NCBI RefSeq assembly: GCF_004335085.1
Contig: NZ_RQRS01000011.1
Location: forward strand, 1-64,000
Length of the DNA: 64,000 nucleotides
Reading direction: 5' to 3'
From: Pedobacter nototheniae
Lineage (GTDB): Bacteria > Bacteroidota > Bacteroidia > Sphingobacteriales > Sphingobacteriaceae
The notes below the pieces were generated by a model. The model was not told where the DNA came from. It was given only the letters and a program-made list of their open reading frames with translations, and searched no databases. The translations under genes and the position numbers were made by a program. Below, one piece after another: positions 11,101 to 19,007 of the stretch (positions are counted from its first letter, which is position 1; each line of letters opens with the position of its first letter).

Positions 11101-11633
11101 TTTGTTTGATAGCCAATCATTCTGAAAACCAATGTAGCCGATTTATCGAGAACACTGAGACTAAAATCTCCATTAAGCTTGGTGGTGGTAGAATTGCTGC
11201 TGCCTTTTTCCACTACGTTTACTCCAGGAAGTGGTAATCCTTTCTCGTCGGTTACCCTTCCGGTAATACGAACCGACTTTTTAATGATGATCTGATTTTT
11301 TTCTATCAGATAGGTTAGTTGCATTGGTGTTAAAACCCTATTTAAAAGGCTGCTCACCGTTTCATTATCTGCTTTTAAATCGATAATATGTTGTTGTTCA
11401 ATGGTGTTTTTGTTGGAGTAAACGAAATTCAGACCAGTTTTCTTTTCTATGGTTTTAAAAAAATCCGTTAAGCTTCCTCGCTTTAAATTGATACTTACTT
11501 TGGTATTTAGCTGTTGTGCTTTTACAGGTGATGCCTGCCCAACAAAGAGCGTTACCGAGAGCATGATGTAAATAAGGGTGAAAAAACGCATTGCGCTAAA
11601 AATTAATTGACTAGTCACTGCTGACTTTTTCAT
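8181..11633 (-). CDS. SusC/RagA TonB-dependent transporter with STN domain
   Basis: A 1150-residue outer-membrane transporter. Order of parts: a signal sequence (to about residue 40), a secretin/TonB short N-terminal (STN) domain at about 45-118, a carboxypeptidase-like domain (about 122-200), a TonB plug with the GIKRAEKALGY and LKGASAAALYGSRAGSGV motifs, then the beta-barrel to the terminal F. The STN domain is what allows such receptors to signal through FecR to an ECF sigma factor, and both partners lie directly upstream (11731-13403). It is therefore an autoregulated importer. The substrate is not evident from the protein; the operon points to phosphoesters. Confidence 0.94.
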   Translation of the reverse strand: MKKSAVTSQLIFSAMRFFTLIYIMLSVTLFVGQASPVKAQQLNTKVSINLKRGSLTDFFKTIEKKTGLNFVYSNKNTIEQQHIIDLKADNETVSSLLNRVLTPMQLTYLIEKNQIIIKKSVRITGRVTDEKGLPLPGVNVVEKGSSNSTTTKLNGDFSLSVLDKSATLVFRMIGYQTKEIVLQNQTELNVILKPDETALSDVVVTALGIKRAEKALGYSIATVKGSDVNTVKEVNVVNSLAGKVAGVNVVSAGSDPGSTSFITIRGQSSIATDNQPLFVVDGVPVAHSLRATSEVGRSSVDYGSPIADISPDDVESITILKGASAAALYGSRAGSGVVLITTKSGLANKKGLGINFNSNAMYDQAWMFPHFQHTFGGGEYTDDPASSTSSAWGPRLDVGTKHLQWNSPLDANGKPIATDWVSYPNNPQDFYETGSTYTNNLSISGKNADGNYRLSYTNLSNKGIVPNTDLKRNTLNLSATYILHPKLKISTNIGYVNNKSDNRPSAYRESVTQMLYSLPPNMNINDLKNYWKPGRENIEQFSADDSDNPYFVAYQHTNGYDRNRLTGNIQAVYDITKNLSLMVRTGLDMYNEEHETKRPFSSKRFKFGGYSVDNSFFKEQNTDFLLSYKKLLNQDWLLSLSAGGNQMSQTNRSTAQKTESLSIPGVYNIANAQAGTIVNSQYNSRKHINSLYGLGQVSFRDMIFLDVTGRNDWSSTLPAQNNSYFYPSASLSTIVTDIFKIKSDVLSFAKLRANWAQVGSDTDPYQLYNTIPFNQDWGDVKRATIEFNLKNNFLKPEIATSYEFGGDLRFFKSRIGIDVTWYKTNKRNQIINIPTTIASGSSNRLINAGNIQNSGWEIGLNAVPFDGAFKWETNVNFTKNENKVIELSEGLKEYSMGSADGDNIRYLIKEGTKIGDFYTPSYTKVTSGPNAGAALLDKTGHYIRNNTEYIKVGNYNPDFTVGFNNTFSYKNFTLNVLLDWRKGGNFYSYVVKSLINAGLTDNTLVGRDAETGGLPWTDSQGRKRNDGMIIPGYIADGNGNLTQNTVIIAASDFYNNTYNKYYERLTYSASFLKIREASLTYVFDKKLTSKLPISNLSLSLIGRNLYTWTANGLGYDPETTMSVTEGFKLGVGHWTLPGTRSFGFKLSCNF

Positions 11634-11730
11634 AACTTTGTATGTTTTAATCTTGATGGGTTAAAATAAAATTTAAAATTTCTTAGCTGCGGCATGCGCC
11701 AACATGCTGCAGCTATCTTTTACTCGTTGT

Positions 11731-12753
11731 TTAGTTACATTTACCTCCTTCTATATAAATAATTTGTTTGTTTATGGTGTAATGGATATCAAATGTGAGC
11801 CCGATGGTCTTCATTACCTCGTTTATCTCCACATTGTCGAATTTTGCTGTAAGCTCACAGTTTTTGAAAGAATGATCTGTAACGATTTTAACAGCATATC
11901 TGCGTGATATTATTTGAAATACCTCTTCCATTGGTGTTTTATCAAAATTCATCTTTCCTTTTGTCCAGTTAGTTACCGCCTTGGCATCCTCAATGTTTTC
12001 AGAAATCAACCGATTAGATTTTATATCGTAAACGGCTTTTTGATTAGGTAGAAGATGAATCGCAGCAGATTGTATCCCTGCAGAATCTCTTGATACTGCT
12101 ACTTTTCCAGTAAGAACAGTTACTTCGGGCTTGTAACCTTTCCAGGCTTTGATATTGAAACTGGTTCCAAGAACTCTGGTCTGTATATTCTGACTTTTTA
12201 CTATAAATGGATGAGCCGGATCTCTTTTTACTTTAAAGAAAGCTTCGCCATTTAGTTTAACGGTTCTGATGTCAGCGTGTTTAAGGTTTTGCGGAAAGCT
12301 GATGCTACTTCCAGAATTTAGCCATATCTCAGAACTATCAGGAAGAATTACATTAATAATCTTACCAAAATTTGCTGTTTTAGTTATCCAAACTATGGGG
12401 TTTTGAGTAATTTTTAAGGGCTTTTTATCTCCAGTAACAAAAAATATGAGTGCACCAATAATTGCTGCTGCTACTGCAGGCCACCATTTTAATACTTTAA
12501 GTTTTTTGCTCGGAGCAAGTTCAATCTGTTTTTTAATATCTTGAAAACTCTCTTTCCAGGATTCATCAACTGGCATTTGCGCAGTATCCTGCCATAGCGA
12601 TATTGCCTCTTCCAACTGTTCTTTACGGTCGGGATTGTTGCCTGCCCAATCACTAAGCCTTTGTTCAAGCAATTCTATTTCGGCTTTACTGCTTTGAGCA
12701 TTTTCCTTTACCGCTAAATATTCAATTACCAATTTCCAGATTTCCTGATCCAT
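11731..12753 (-). CDS. FecR-family anti-sigma factor
   Basis: A 340-residue inner-membrane regulator. The N-terminal cytoplasmic part (about 1-85) binds the sigma factor, one transmembrane helix follows (about 88-107, WWPAVAAAIIGALIFFVTG), then the periplasmic FecR domain (about 120-230, with GEAFFKVKRDPAHPFIV) and a C-terminal DUF4974-type domain (about 260-335). It receives the signal from the STN domain of the adjacent SusC receptor. It is separated from the sigma factor gene by 92 bases and from susC by 97, in the same orientation. Confidence 0.93.
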   Translation of the reverse strand: MDQEIWKLVIEYLAVKENAQSSKAEIELLEQRLSDWAGNNPDRKEQLEEAISLWQDTAQMPVDESWKESFQDIKKQIELAPSKKLKVLKWWPAVAAAIIGALIFFVTGDKKPLKITQNPIVWITKTANFGKIINVILPDSSEIWLNSGSSISFPQNLKHADIRTVKLNGEAFFKVKRDPAHPFIVKSQNIQTRVLGTSFNIKAWKGYKPEVTVLTGKVAVSRDSAGIQSAAIHLLPNQKAVYDIKSNRLISENIEDAKAVTNWTKGKMNFDKTPMEEVFQIISRRYAVKIVTDHSFKNCELTAKFDNVEINEVMKTIGLTFDIHYTINKQIIYIEGGKCN

Positions 12754-12845
12754 TCACTTGCTTTTATACTTACAAGACAAGAATAGAGGAAGTACTACGG
12801 GTCGAAAGCCGTTAACTTTACGTTAATAAATCATTAAGAGATGGT

Positions 12846-13403
12846 TTACCTAAATTCGGATTTGTTTTTTAATACTTTTTGTTGAAGAAACTGAAAACCT
12901 TTTACCAGATGGTCCTCAACCGTACGTACTGAAATATCCAATAAAACTGCAATTTCTTTATAGCTAAAGCCATCGATTCTGTACATATAGAAAATAAGCC
13001 GTCGCCGTTCGGGCATTTGGTCAATAAGCGCATAAAGTATGCGGTTTCTATCTTTATTTTGGAAAGCTTGTGATGGTGTTTCTTTAAGATCGATAATTTC
13101 CGGAGCTTCTTCTTCGCTATCAATATGCCAAAAATTTGCTTTTGGCGCTTTATGATAATTCGTCGCAGCATTTTTTATGGCACGGAATAGGTAGGCTTTT
13201 TCATTTGTGAGGATAGTGCCGTTTTTCCAGATGGATATAAATACATCATTTAAAATAAGTTGAGCATCTTCATTATCCCTAACAAGGTATAGAGCGTACT
13301 TTTTTAACGTAGGATACATACGGCGATAAAGATCTTCGAATGCTTTTTCATCAAACTTATTCTCTTTAATGTCGTTAAATCCAGCAATATTATTTTCGCC
13401 CAT
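12846..13403 (-). CDS. ECF RNA polymerase sigma factor (FecI-like)
   Basis: A 185-residue ECF sigma factor. Region 2 (about 20-90) contains FEDLYRRMYPTLKKYA and the sigma2 helix VRDNEDAQLILNDVF. Region 4 (about 122-175) contains LPERRRLIF-like and a helix-turn-helix, FSYKEIAVLLDISVRTVEDHL. Members of this Bacteroidetes group transcribe an adjacent susC/susD operon once released by their FecR. It is the first gene of the regulated cluster that ends with the glycerophosphodiesterase at 4556. Confidence 0.93.
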   Translation of the reverse strand: MGENNIAGFNDIKENKFDEKAFEDLYRRMYPTLKKYALYLVRDNEDAQLILNDVFISIWKNGTILTNEKAYLFRAIKNAATNYHKAPKANFWHIDSEEEAPEIIDLKETPSQAFQNKDRNRILYALIDQMPERRRLIFYMYRIDGFSYKEIAVLLDISVRTVEDHLVKGFQFLQQKVLKNKSEFR

Positions 13404-13563
13404 AAATTATCGCATCAAAATTAAAATTCAGAAACGATACACATATTAACTGAATATTAAATACTCATAGGAATTTGAGCCCCTCTTTGAGCTCAAAAAA
13501 GGGATGGAAACGAAATCAATACGATTAAAAAGATGCTAAAAAGCCATGAAAGTACAGGAAGAT

Positions 13564-15090
13564 TTATAAAATAGAATTTAATTCGAAAGAGAAAGTAGAG
13601 CCTTCTTCCTCAACACTATCAACTAATATCTGCGATCCGTGGAGATTTAGAATGGTATTTACCAAATAAAGCCCAATACCAAAGCCACTTATTTGTTGCG
13701 TTTTATCGTTACTAACTCTATAAAATTTTTCAAAAAGTCGCTGCTGTTCATCCTTGGCAATACCAATGCCTTTATCCTGGATACTTATTTTGCAAAGATT
13801 AGCTTCCTCTTTACAAAATATGGTAATGTCGCCACCCTTTGGCGAATATTTTTGAGCATTACTTAATAGGTTATTCAAAACCAAACCTATTTTCTCTTTA
13901 TCAGCACTTATATAAACTTGTTCATTTCCAGAGTAGTATATGGCATGTTTTACCGAAATTACTTGTGCATCCACAATAATTTCCTTAATCAGTGCAACTA
14001 CATCAAAAGTTGCAATATTCAATTTAATATTTCCGTTTTCTAACCTTGGTACATTAAGGAAATCCGTAATCATCTTAGCCATTTTTCGAGTCTGAATCTC
14101 TGCTCTAGATAATGCTTTGATTGTAAAATCATCGCCTATTTTTTCTGCTTTTTGCAGCGCAACCTGTATATAAGAGGTTAATGAGGTAAGTGGAGTTTTA
14201 AGCTCGTGACTAACAAAACCAATAAATTCGTTTTTCCGCTGTTCTTCACGCTTTTTATCGCTAATATCCCGGGCAATTTTAGATAAACCAATCACATTAT
14301 TATGATGATCCTTAATAGGAGAGATCGTTAATGATACATCAACCAAGGTACCATCTTTGCGTAAACGTCTGGTTTCAAAATGATCAACGCGAATACCTTG
14401 TCTAAGTTGAGCTAAAATTTTAGGCTCTTCTTCATAACGATCCGGAGGAATGATGGTAAGGATAGATTTTCCGATAATTTCATGAGCTGAATAACCAAAA
14501 ATTCGTTCAGCAGAATGATTCCAGCTTGTAATAATACCATCAAGATTTTTACTCACAATTGCATCATCAGAAGAATCAATAATAGCAACGAGCACATTAC
14601 TAATCCGCTCCTCATTACGTTCTACCGTTAAATCTTTGGCGATTTTTGAAAGACCTGTAATATTTCCAAATTGATCCAGAATAGGGGAAATGGTTAAGGA
14701 TACATCAATCAACTGGCCATTTTTTGTTAATCGTTGTGTTTCAAATAGATCTATGCGAATGCCCTGCTTCAATTTATTCAGAATATTTACTTCTTCCTTT
14801 AATCTATCCTGAGGAATTAGAATGGAAATGGACTGACCTATGATTTCTGAAGCCGAATAACCAAAAATTCTTTCTGCAGAAGGATTCCAACTGGTAACAA
14901 TCCCATCCAAATTTTTACTAATAATTGCATCGCCTGATGAACTGATAATTGCATTAAGAATAGCACTTTTTTCTTCCGCCATTTGAAGAGCCAAATTCAA
15001 GTCGCGGAGTTGATTGTTATTTAATTTAAGTTCAGCTTCACGTAATTGGTACTCAGAAATAACTTTTAAAATGTTTTGTCCTTCTTTCAT
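13564..15090 (-). CDS. Cytosolic PAS-PAS sensor histidine kinase
   Basis: A 508-residue kinase without membrane segments. An N-terminal coiled coil (about 1-40) leads into two PAS domains of the S-box type with PAC tails (about 40-157 and 164-280). The two are close duplicates: both contain SAERIFGYSA, EIIG and VSLTISPI. HisKA follows with the phosphoacceptor His in FVSHELKTPLTSL, then HATPase with NLLSNAQKYSP, DKGIGIA and GFGIGLYLV. No response regulator gene is adjacent. It is separated by 160 bases from the sigma factor gene and probably belongs to a different unit. Confidence 0.9.
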   Translation of the reverse strand: MKEGQNILKVISEYQLREAELKLNNNQLRDLNLALQMAEEKSAILNAIISSSGDAIISKNLDGIVTSWNPSAERIFGYSASEIIGQSISILIPQDRLKEEVNILNKLKQGIRIDLFETQRLTKNGQLIDVSLTISPILDQFGNITGLSKIAKDLTVERNEERISNVLVAIIDSSDDAIVSKNLDGIITSWNHSAERIFGYSAHEIIGKSILTIIPPDRYEEEPKILAQLRQGIRVDHFETRRLRKDGTLVDVSLTISPIKDHHNNVIGLSKIARDISDKKREEQRKNEFIGFVSHELKTPLTSLTSYIQVALQKAEKIGDDFTIKALSRAEIQTRKMAKMITDFLNVPRLENGNIKLNIATFDVVALIKEIIVDAQVISVKHAIYYSGNEQVYISADKEKIGLVLNNLLSNAQKYSPKGGDITIFCKEEANLCKISIQDKGIGIAKDEQQRLFEKFYRVSNDKTQQISGFGIGLYLVNTILNLHGSQILVDSVEEEGSTFSFELNSIL

Positions 15091-15527
15091 TCAGGGGAAA
15101 TTGATCGCTAATTATCTTTCGGAATAAATCTAAGCAATATTTAATGAATCTCGGTATGTACTTAATTTGAACAGAAAATCAGCGCAGATTGATAAAATTA
15201 TATAACCCATGTTGATTTTAAGTACATGTAGGGATATAAATAGGTTGTAAAAGGTATTTGTAGGGATTATAATTTTATTCAATAGCACTTGTTATTTTGT
15301 TGTTTTGCAGCAGATTAAATATGTGCCCAACTTGTAAGTGCTTATTCTTTCTAAAAGTCCTTTGATCGCCTTTGTTAATAATTTATATAGCTTTTATAAA
15401 TCTTATTAAGATTTAAAATTTTTAATCATGCATGACAGATTCCAAGTCTGAATAGGGATGTTAAGACAACTGTCTGCATGGTTTTTTAATTTATTACTGT
15501 TTAATAGATATATAATTTAAACAAAAC
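15091..15527. other. Intergenic region without a gene
   Basis: This 437-base AT-rich spacer separates the divergent kinase gene and the next plus-strand gene. The word GTAGGGAT occurs at about 15227 and 15261 and again near 16277. No open frame or strong hairpin was found. Confidence 0.5.
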
Positions 15528-16145
15528 ATGTACACAAATCGTAAATGCTTAAGCATTGTAAGTATCGTAACCATATTGTTTTTGTGTATCTCGGTAGAAG
15601 GTAAAGATCATAAGTTTTATAAAAAACGGTTGGAAATTGTAGGACCGAGGATAGAAGTTAAAAGCATTTTCTTAAAATCTTTAATATCTAATAAAAAGGT
15701 AGCTATTGGAACGGGTATCAACAATGTACTAGATGTTATTAGAAGCCCAGATCATATCGCTAATGAGTATTGGATGAAAAGTAATCCAAATGCAAATAAA
15801 TACGTTTATCACAATAACACTTTCTTTTTTGCTAATAAACAATTACTTGCATGGGAAGTAAATGACAAATCGGTTCGATTGGAGAACGAATTTGGAAACG
15901 AAACTCAGATAGGTGCCAAGCTTGATAATATTCCAGAAAACAATATTGCAGATAAACCAAATGGATTTCAGTATTTTTTTGGTTTGAAAGTAATAAAGAA
16001 AGGAATACCGAAAAACTTTTTTAAAGTAGAAGATGGGTATGTTTTGGTTTTTCTATTAAAAAATGGCTCACAATTACTTGATGGAAAAGGAATTTTTAAG
16101 TTCGATATGAAGGGTGAATTAACCTCGATTAAATTTAATCTTTAA
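15528..16145 (+). CDS. Exported protein of unknown function
   Basis: A 205-residue protein with a hydrophobic N-terminal segment (about 9-24, LSIVSIVTILFLCISVEG) that looks like a signal peptide. The mature part is lysine-rich and mixed alpha/beta. Its middle part (GTGINNVLDVIRSPDHIANEYW) is reminiscent of small proteins that compare parameters, but I recognise no family. It is monocistronic and followed by an A/T-rich hairpin at about 16145-16169. Confidence 0.55.
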   Translation: MYTNRKCLSIVSIVTILFLCISVEGKDHKFYKKRLEIVGPRIEVKSIFLKSLISNKKVAIGTGINNVLDVIRSPDHIANEYWMKSNPNANKYVYHNNTFFFANKQLLAWEVNDKSVRLENEFGNETQIGAKLDNIPENNIADKPNGFQYFFGLKVIKKGIPKNFFKVEDGYVLVFLLKNGSQLLDGKGIFKFDMKGELTSIKFNL

Positions 16146-16731
16146 ATAAAAAAAAACTTTTTTTTATTCCAATTAGTAAAACGATTAACGCAATTTCTTA
16201 AATAAATGATCTGATCGAGTGAGAAAAGAAGATTAAAGCTGCATTTGGGGACTTTTAGGTATGTAAAAAGGGTAATGTAGGGATGGCTTCCCTGTTCTAT
16301 TTAGTACCTGTAAACTGATATTTGTAATAGAATCAACAAAAATAAAAAACAACTAAAAACCGATCTATGATAACCTTCTTAACAAATGCCGTTTTAGGAC
16401 AATTTACAAGTGTACACCATTCAGATTTGCAGTTGCATTATAAATGCAATTGGTATAATTCTTAGTTAGTTAATGGTAATTGCGATTTTAAAATAACAGT
16501 AAGTGATTAAAATACTTTATTTATAAAGTACAATATTAGGTATAAATAATCAAAATAAATGTAACTATTACCACGCTTTACGAGGAACATGCCATTTTTG
16601 GTTTTAGGTAAGGGTGTGTTTCCTTGTGAGCGGGGATAATCAGTAAAATAATTGTAGATGTTAAATAACAAGGTTGGGCTCAAATTATAATTTGCCTTCC
16701 CCTATACTATGAAAACTCAAACCTTTTAATT
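16146..16731. other. Intergenic region without a gene
   Basis: Nearly 590 bases with no credible coding frame. It begins with an A-run/T-run hairpin (about 16145-16169), which may terminate the previous gene. The rest is AT-rich, with no repeat family from elsewhere in the window recognised except one GTAGGGAT word near 16277. Confidence 0.4.
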
Positions 16732-17028
16732 ATGGAATTTTTAGAGAAGGACTCGCCATTACTCGAGAAAAATAAAAAACCTACAGCATTTAGTATTATT
16801 AATGCCCTTGAAGATTACATGATGGGACAAAAGATTGATAAAATTTGTCAGAAATTTAGCATCAGCATTTCAACATTTTACCGGTGGCAATTGCATTATT
16901 CTGAAGTGGCAATAAATCAATTAAAAGTTAAAAAAGAAAACGCTGAACTTAAGCATAAGTACAATACTCTAATAAATGAGCATGAAAATTTGCATGAAGT
17001 GATTAATAGATTTTTAACAAAAGAATAA
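16732..17028 (+). CDS. Orphan helix-turn-helix protein resembling IS3-type OrfA
   Basis: A 98-residue protein. Residues about 20-55 form a transposase-like helix-turn-helix (AFSIINALEDYMMGQKIDKICQ..., then SISTFYRWQLHY), and about 60-95 form a heptad-patterned coiled coil, as in IS3-family OrfA proteins. There is no OrfB with a DDE core, no frameshift partner and no terminal inverted repeat nearby. It is either a relic or a domesticated DNA-binding protein. The absence of stop codons within a compact, complete domain argues for the second. Confidence 0.6.
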   Translation: MEFLEKDSPLLEKNKKPTAFSIINALEDYMMGQKIDKICQKFSISISTFYRWQLHYSEVAINQLKVKKENAELKHKYNTLINEHENLHEVINRFLTKE

Positions 17029-17226
17029 AACCGAACTCGTTCTCTGATTAAAATGTACTTCAGTTTCGCTGAAATTGAGGTACTTAATCAATTTCCCCTA
17101 TTGATAAAAAAAAATAAGCTGTTTAATATAACTGCTTTTGACTTTAAAAATATCCCATCCCTTGATAGCCTTTTACACAGTTTAAAATGTATCGTAAGTG
17201 TTTAAACATATCATAAATAACATTAG

Positions 17227-17718
17227 ATGATGGAAGAAAAGTTGAAAATATTGCTTCTGGAAGATGTAACACTATTTCGTTTAGGCTTAAAAACTTTGAT
17301 AAGTGCTTATTGGACAAATGTTCGTTTTTTGCCAGAGGGGACTTCTAAATGTAGTCTTGATGATACCCCACATGTTGTTATCATGGGCATAATTTCAAGC
17401 CATAAATCGGCAGGCATTAGCCAATTGAAAAAAATGTTGCAGAAATTTCCCTTAAGTAAAATCTTAATTTTTAGCTTGCTTGATGAACAACTTTATGCAC
17501 TTCCTTATCTTAAAAATGGAGCCGCTGGTTATTTATCCAAAAATGCTGATGAATCAAAAATTATTGATGCTATAGAAACTGTTTTAAAAGGCGAACTCTT
17601 TTACTGTAGTCAAGAATTAAAAGCAATTATATTTAATGATTTGATTAGCAATAATTTATCAGAAAGAGATAAGAGGATGCTTTTTCGTAGAAAAATGTAT
17701 TCCAAAGAATTAGCCTAG
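17227..17718 (+). CDS. Degenerate NarL-type response regulator, truncated
   Basis: A 163-residue protein with a receiver-like domain (about 6-130: ILLLEDVTLFRLGLKTLI, the KILIFSLLDEQ strand, and NGAAGYLSKNADESKIIDAI with the conserved Lys). The phosphoacceptor position reads VVIMGI instead of VVLMDI, so the Asp is a Gly. The C terminus begins like a LuxR helix-turn-helix (LSERDKRMLFRRKMYSKELA) but stops at TAG 17716. Shifting back one base continues an open frame for about 32 more residues (GYIKEIEINKER...) to a stop near 17815. It could be a phosphorylation-independent regulator or a decaying gene. Confidence 0.6.
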   Translation: MMEEKLKILLLEDVTLFRLGLKTLISAYWTNVRFLPEGTSKCSLDDTPHVVIMGIISSHKSAGISQLKKMLQKFPLSKILIFSLLDEQLYALPYLKNGAAGYLSKNADESKIIDAIETVLKGELFYCSQELKAIIFNDLISNNLSERDKRMLFRRKMYSKELA

Positions 17719-17821
17719 GTTATATTAAAGAGATTGAAATTAATAAAGAAAGATTAAATAGACCATTTACAGTTTTTGATACTCGTCTATATAAAGCGTA
17801 TGATTCTATGTAGTACTTCAA

Positions 17822-17991
17822 CCAGCTGTTTGAGATGTTAGCTTTTTCAGCGCATCTCGTACCATTGATGAAGCAGGATTTTCAAATCCTGCATGTCATT
17901 TATAGCTTTTACCTATTTACGGGTTCAGAGAACCCTCTTTATTGTTAATTCGAGATGCCTGCGGGAACATCTCGAATAGCTGGACAGCTGG
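17822..17991 (+). repeat. Hairpin-rich dispersed repeat, copy A
   Basis: About 170 bases made of four consecutive stem-loops. H1 pairs GAGATG (17832-17837) with CATCTC (17853-17858) plus an inner GCT/AGC. H2 pairs GCAGGATTT (17873-17881) with AAATCCTGC (17884-17892). H3 pairs GGGTTC (17921-17926) with GAACCC (17930-17935) and is followed by TCTTT. H4 pairs ATTCGAGATG (17948-17957) with CATCTCGAAT (17968-17977). The outer ends are inverted too: CCAGCTGT at 17822 and ACAGCTGG at 17984. Further copies lie at 19148-19307 and, inverted, at 43567-43694. Confidence 0.85.
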
Positions 17992-18038
17992 CTTTTTTTA
18001 AATAATAAAATGTTATACTATCTAAAATGTCGCTAACA

Positions 18039-18545
18039 TTAATCTATAAGTAGTGGGTGTATATCTAGCCATTCTCTAAAGTAATTAAGTATGGTTTCAT
18101 CTATGTTACTGCGATCTACGCCATCAATATACCATTGAACTTCATCTTCTATAAGATCAACTTTGGCATAGTATAGAAAATAAAAGTGCTGAATGGAACT
18201 TTCATGACTTAGCTCCAAATAAAGATCCATTATCTCTCTTAAAGCCGCGATTGGTTTTATCTTATTCTCAAAACACAAGTTAATTAAATAGCTGATGTAG
18301 TCATATCCGGATTTTAGCTTGTTTGAATAATCAAGGCCCAATTCATTTAAAACTTTTGTTGTTAATGCTTGCATTTCGAAATAATCGAATGGCTCACTCA
18401 TTCCTGCAAGAATAACTAAATGTTCGGTATCGAACCCATTAATTAACATCTCTATAGCCCAATTAATCCAGTTTTTATCAAAGTCTCGATTTAATGCTTT
18501 ATAAGCTAAAACTTCTGCTGTTAACTTTGGTAGAGATGGTTTCAT
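18039..18545 (-). CDS. Hypothetical protein, 168 residues
   Basis: A soluble, acidic, mostly helical protein rich in aromatic residues. It starts KPSLPKLTAEVLAYKALNRDF and ends FREWLDIHPLLID. No signal peptide and no catalytic motif are visible. It lies 110 bases downstream of the 83-residue gene on the same strand, and both lie between the two direct copies of the hairpin-rich repeat. Small acidic helical proteins of this kind are sometimes immunity proteins, but no toxin gene is seen nearby, so that is speculation. Confidence 0.55.
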   Translation of the reverse strand: MKPSLPKLTAEVLAYKALNRDFDKNWINWAIEMLINGFDTEHLVILAGMSEPFDYFEMQALTTKVLNELGLDYSNKLKSGYDYISYLINLCFENKIKPIAALREIMDLYLELSHESSIQHFYFLYYAKVDLIEDEVQWYIDGVDRSNIDETILNYFREWLDIHPLLID

Positions 18546-18655
18546 AATTAGCCGTATATAAGGTTAGAAGATGATCTATTAATTTATGGTTTAATAATAC
18601 CCAAAACTTAAAAAATAAAAGCCCTGCATTAATACAAAGCTTTTATAATAATATC

Positions 18656-18907
18656 TTAAATCTTTTTGTCTTTTAAGCTCTTTAATTGGTAGCTGCTAAA
18701 AGGATGTACTAATTGTAACTGTGCAAGGTTTGGTTGGATAGCTTTTAATAATTGAAATAACCAATAATAATTGTAGCCTTTATCTTCTGCCATGGTTGCA
18801 ATTTGTAAAACATCAATAAGTTCTACATTCAACATTTCCACGTCTTCTGAGCTGCAGCTCATGCCCGGCATTTCAATTAAAATGCCTTTTTCTGTGATGG
18901 TAATCAT
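18656..18907 (-). CDS. Hypothetical protein, 83 residues
   Basis: A small cytosolic protein beginning MITITEKGILIEMPGMSC. It has a beta-strand N terminus, a helical middle (EDVEMLNVELIDVLQIATMAED) and a basic tail. No family is recognised. The point of interest is its leader: its ATG lies 24 bases downstream of a highly structured 76-base element (18932-19007), which suggests control at the RNA level. The gene below it (18039-18545) may share the transcript. Confidence 0.5.
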   Translation of the reverse strand: MITITEKGILIEMPGMSCSSEDVEMLNVELIDVLQIATMAEDKGYNYYWLFQLLKAIQPNLAQLQLVHPFSSYQLKSLKDKKI

Positions 18908-18931
18908 AATTCGTATTTAAGGAAAGTATTA

Positions 18932-19007
18932 AAGCCCTTGCCTTAGGTGTCCTACGTTACGAATAACGTTGGGTGCGTTTCCGCACACCACACCATAGCA
19001 AGGGCTT
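18932..19007 (-). ncRNA. Candidate structured leader RNA (three-way junction)
   Basis: On the minus strand this folds into four stems. P1 is 10 perfect pairs (AAGCCCTTGC/GCAAGGGCTT, 18932-18941 with 18998-19007). P2 is GGTGT/ACACC (18946-18950 with 18990-18994). P3 is GTGCG/CGCAC (18973-18977 with 18982-18986), closed on the minus strand by a GAAA tetraloop. P4 is ACGTTA/TAACGT (18954-18959 with 18964-18969), closed by a UUCG tetraloop, plus a CC/GG extension. Two classic stable tetraloops on the strand that reads into the next gene favour an RNA function. A 16-base word (TTCGTATTTAAGGAAA) flanks it at 18910 and, with one base missing, at 19030. I cannot match it to a named class. Confidence 0.45.

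Noticed and set aside
13474..13497. Terminator between the kinase and sigma-factor genes
   Set aside because: TTTGAGC/GCTCAAA forms a 7-bp stem, but no T run follows on the strand being transcribed, so it is not called.
16732..17028. Complete IS3-family insertion sequence
   Set aside because: No OrfB, no DDE motif and no terminal inverted repeats were found around it.
18932..19007. Integron attC site
   Set aside because: The fold is long and imperfectly symmetrical, but the RYYYAAC and GTTRRRY core sites at the expected ends are missing, and no integrase is present.
18932..19007. Hammerhead or twister ribozyme
   Set aside because: The CUGAUGA core of the hammerhead and the conserved twister loop residues are not found.
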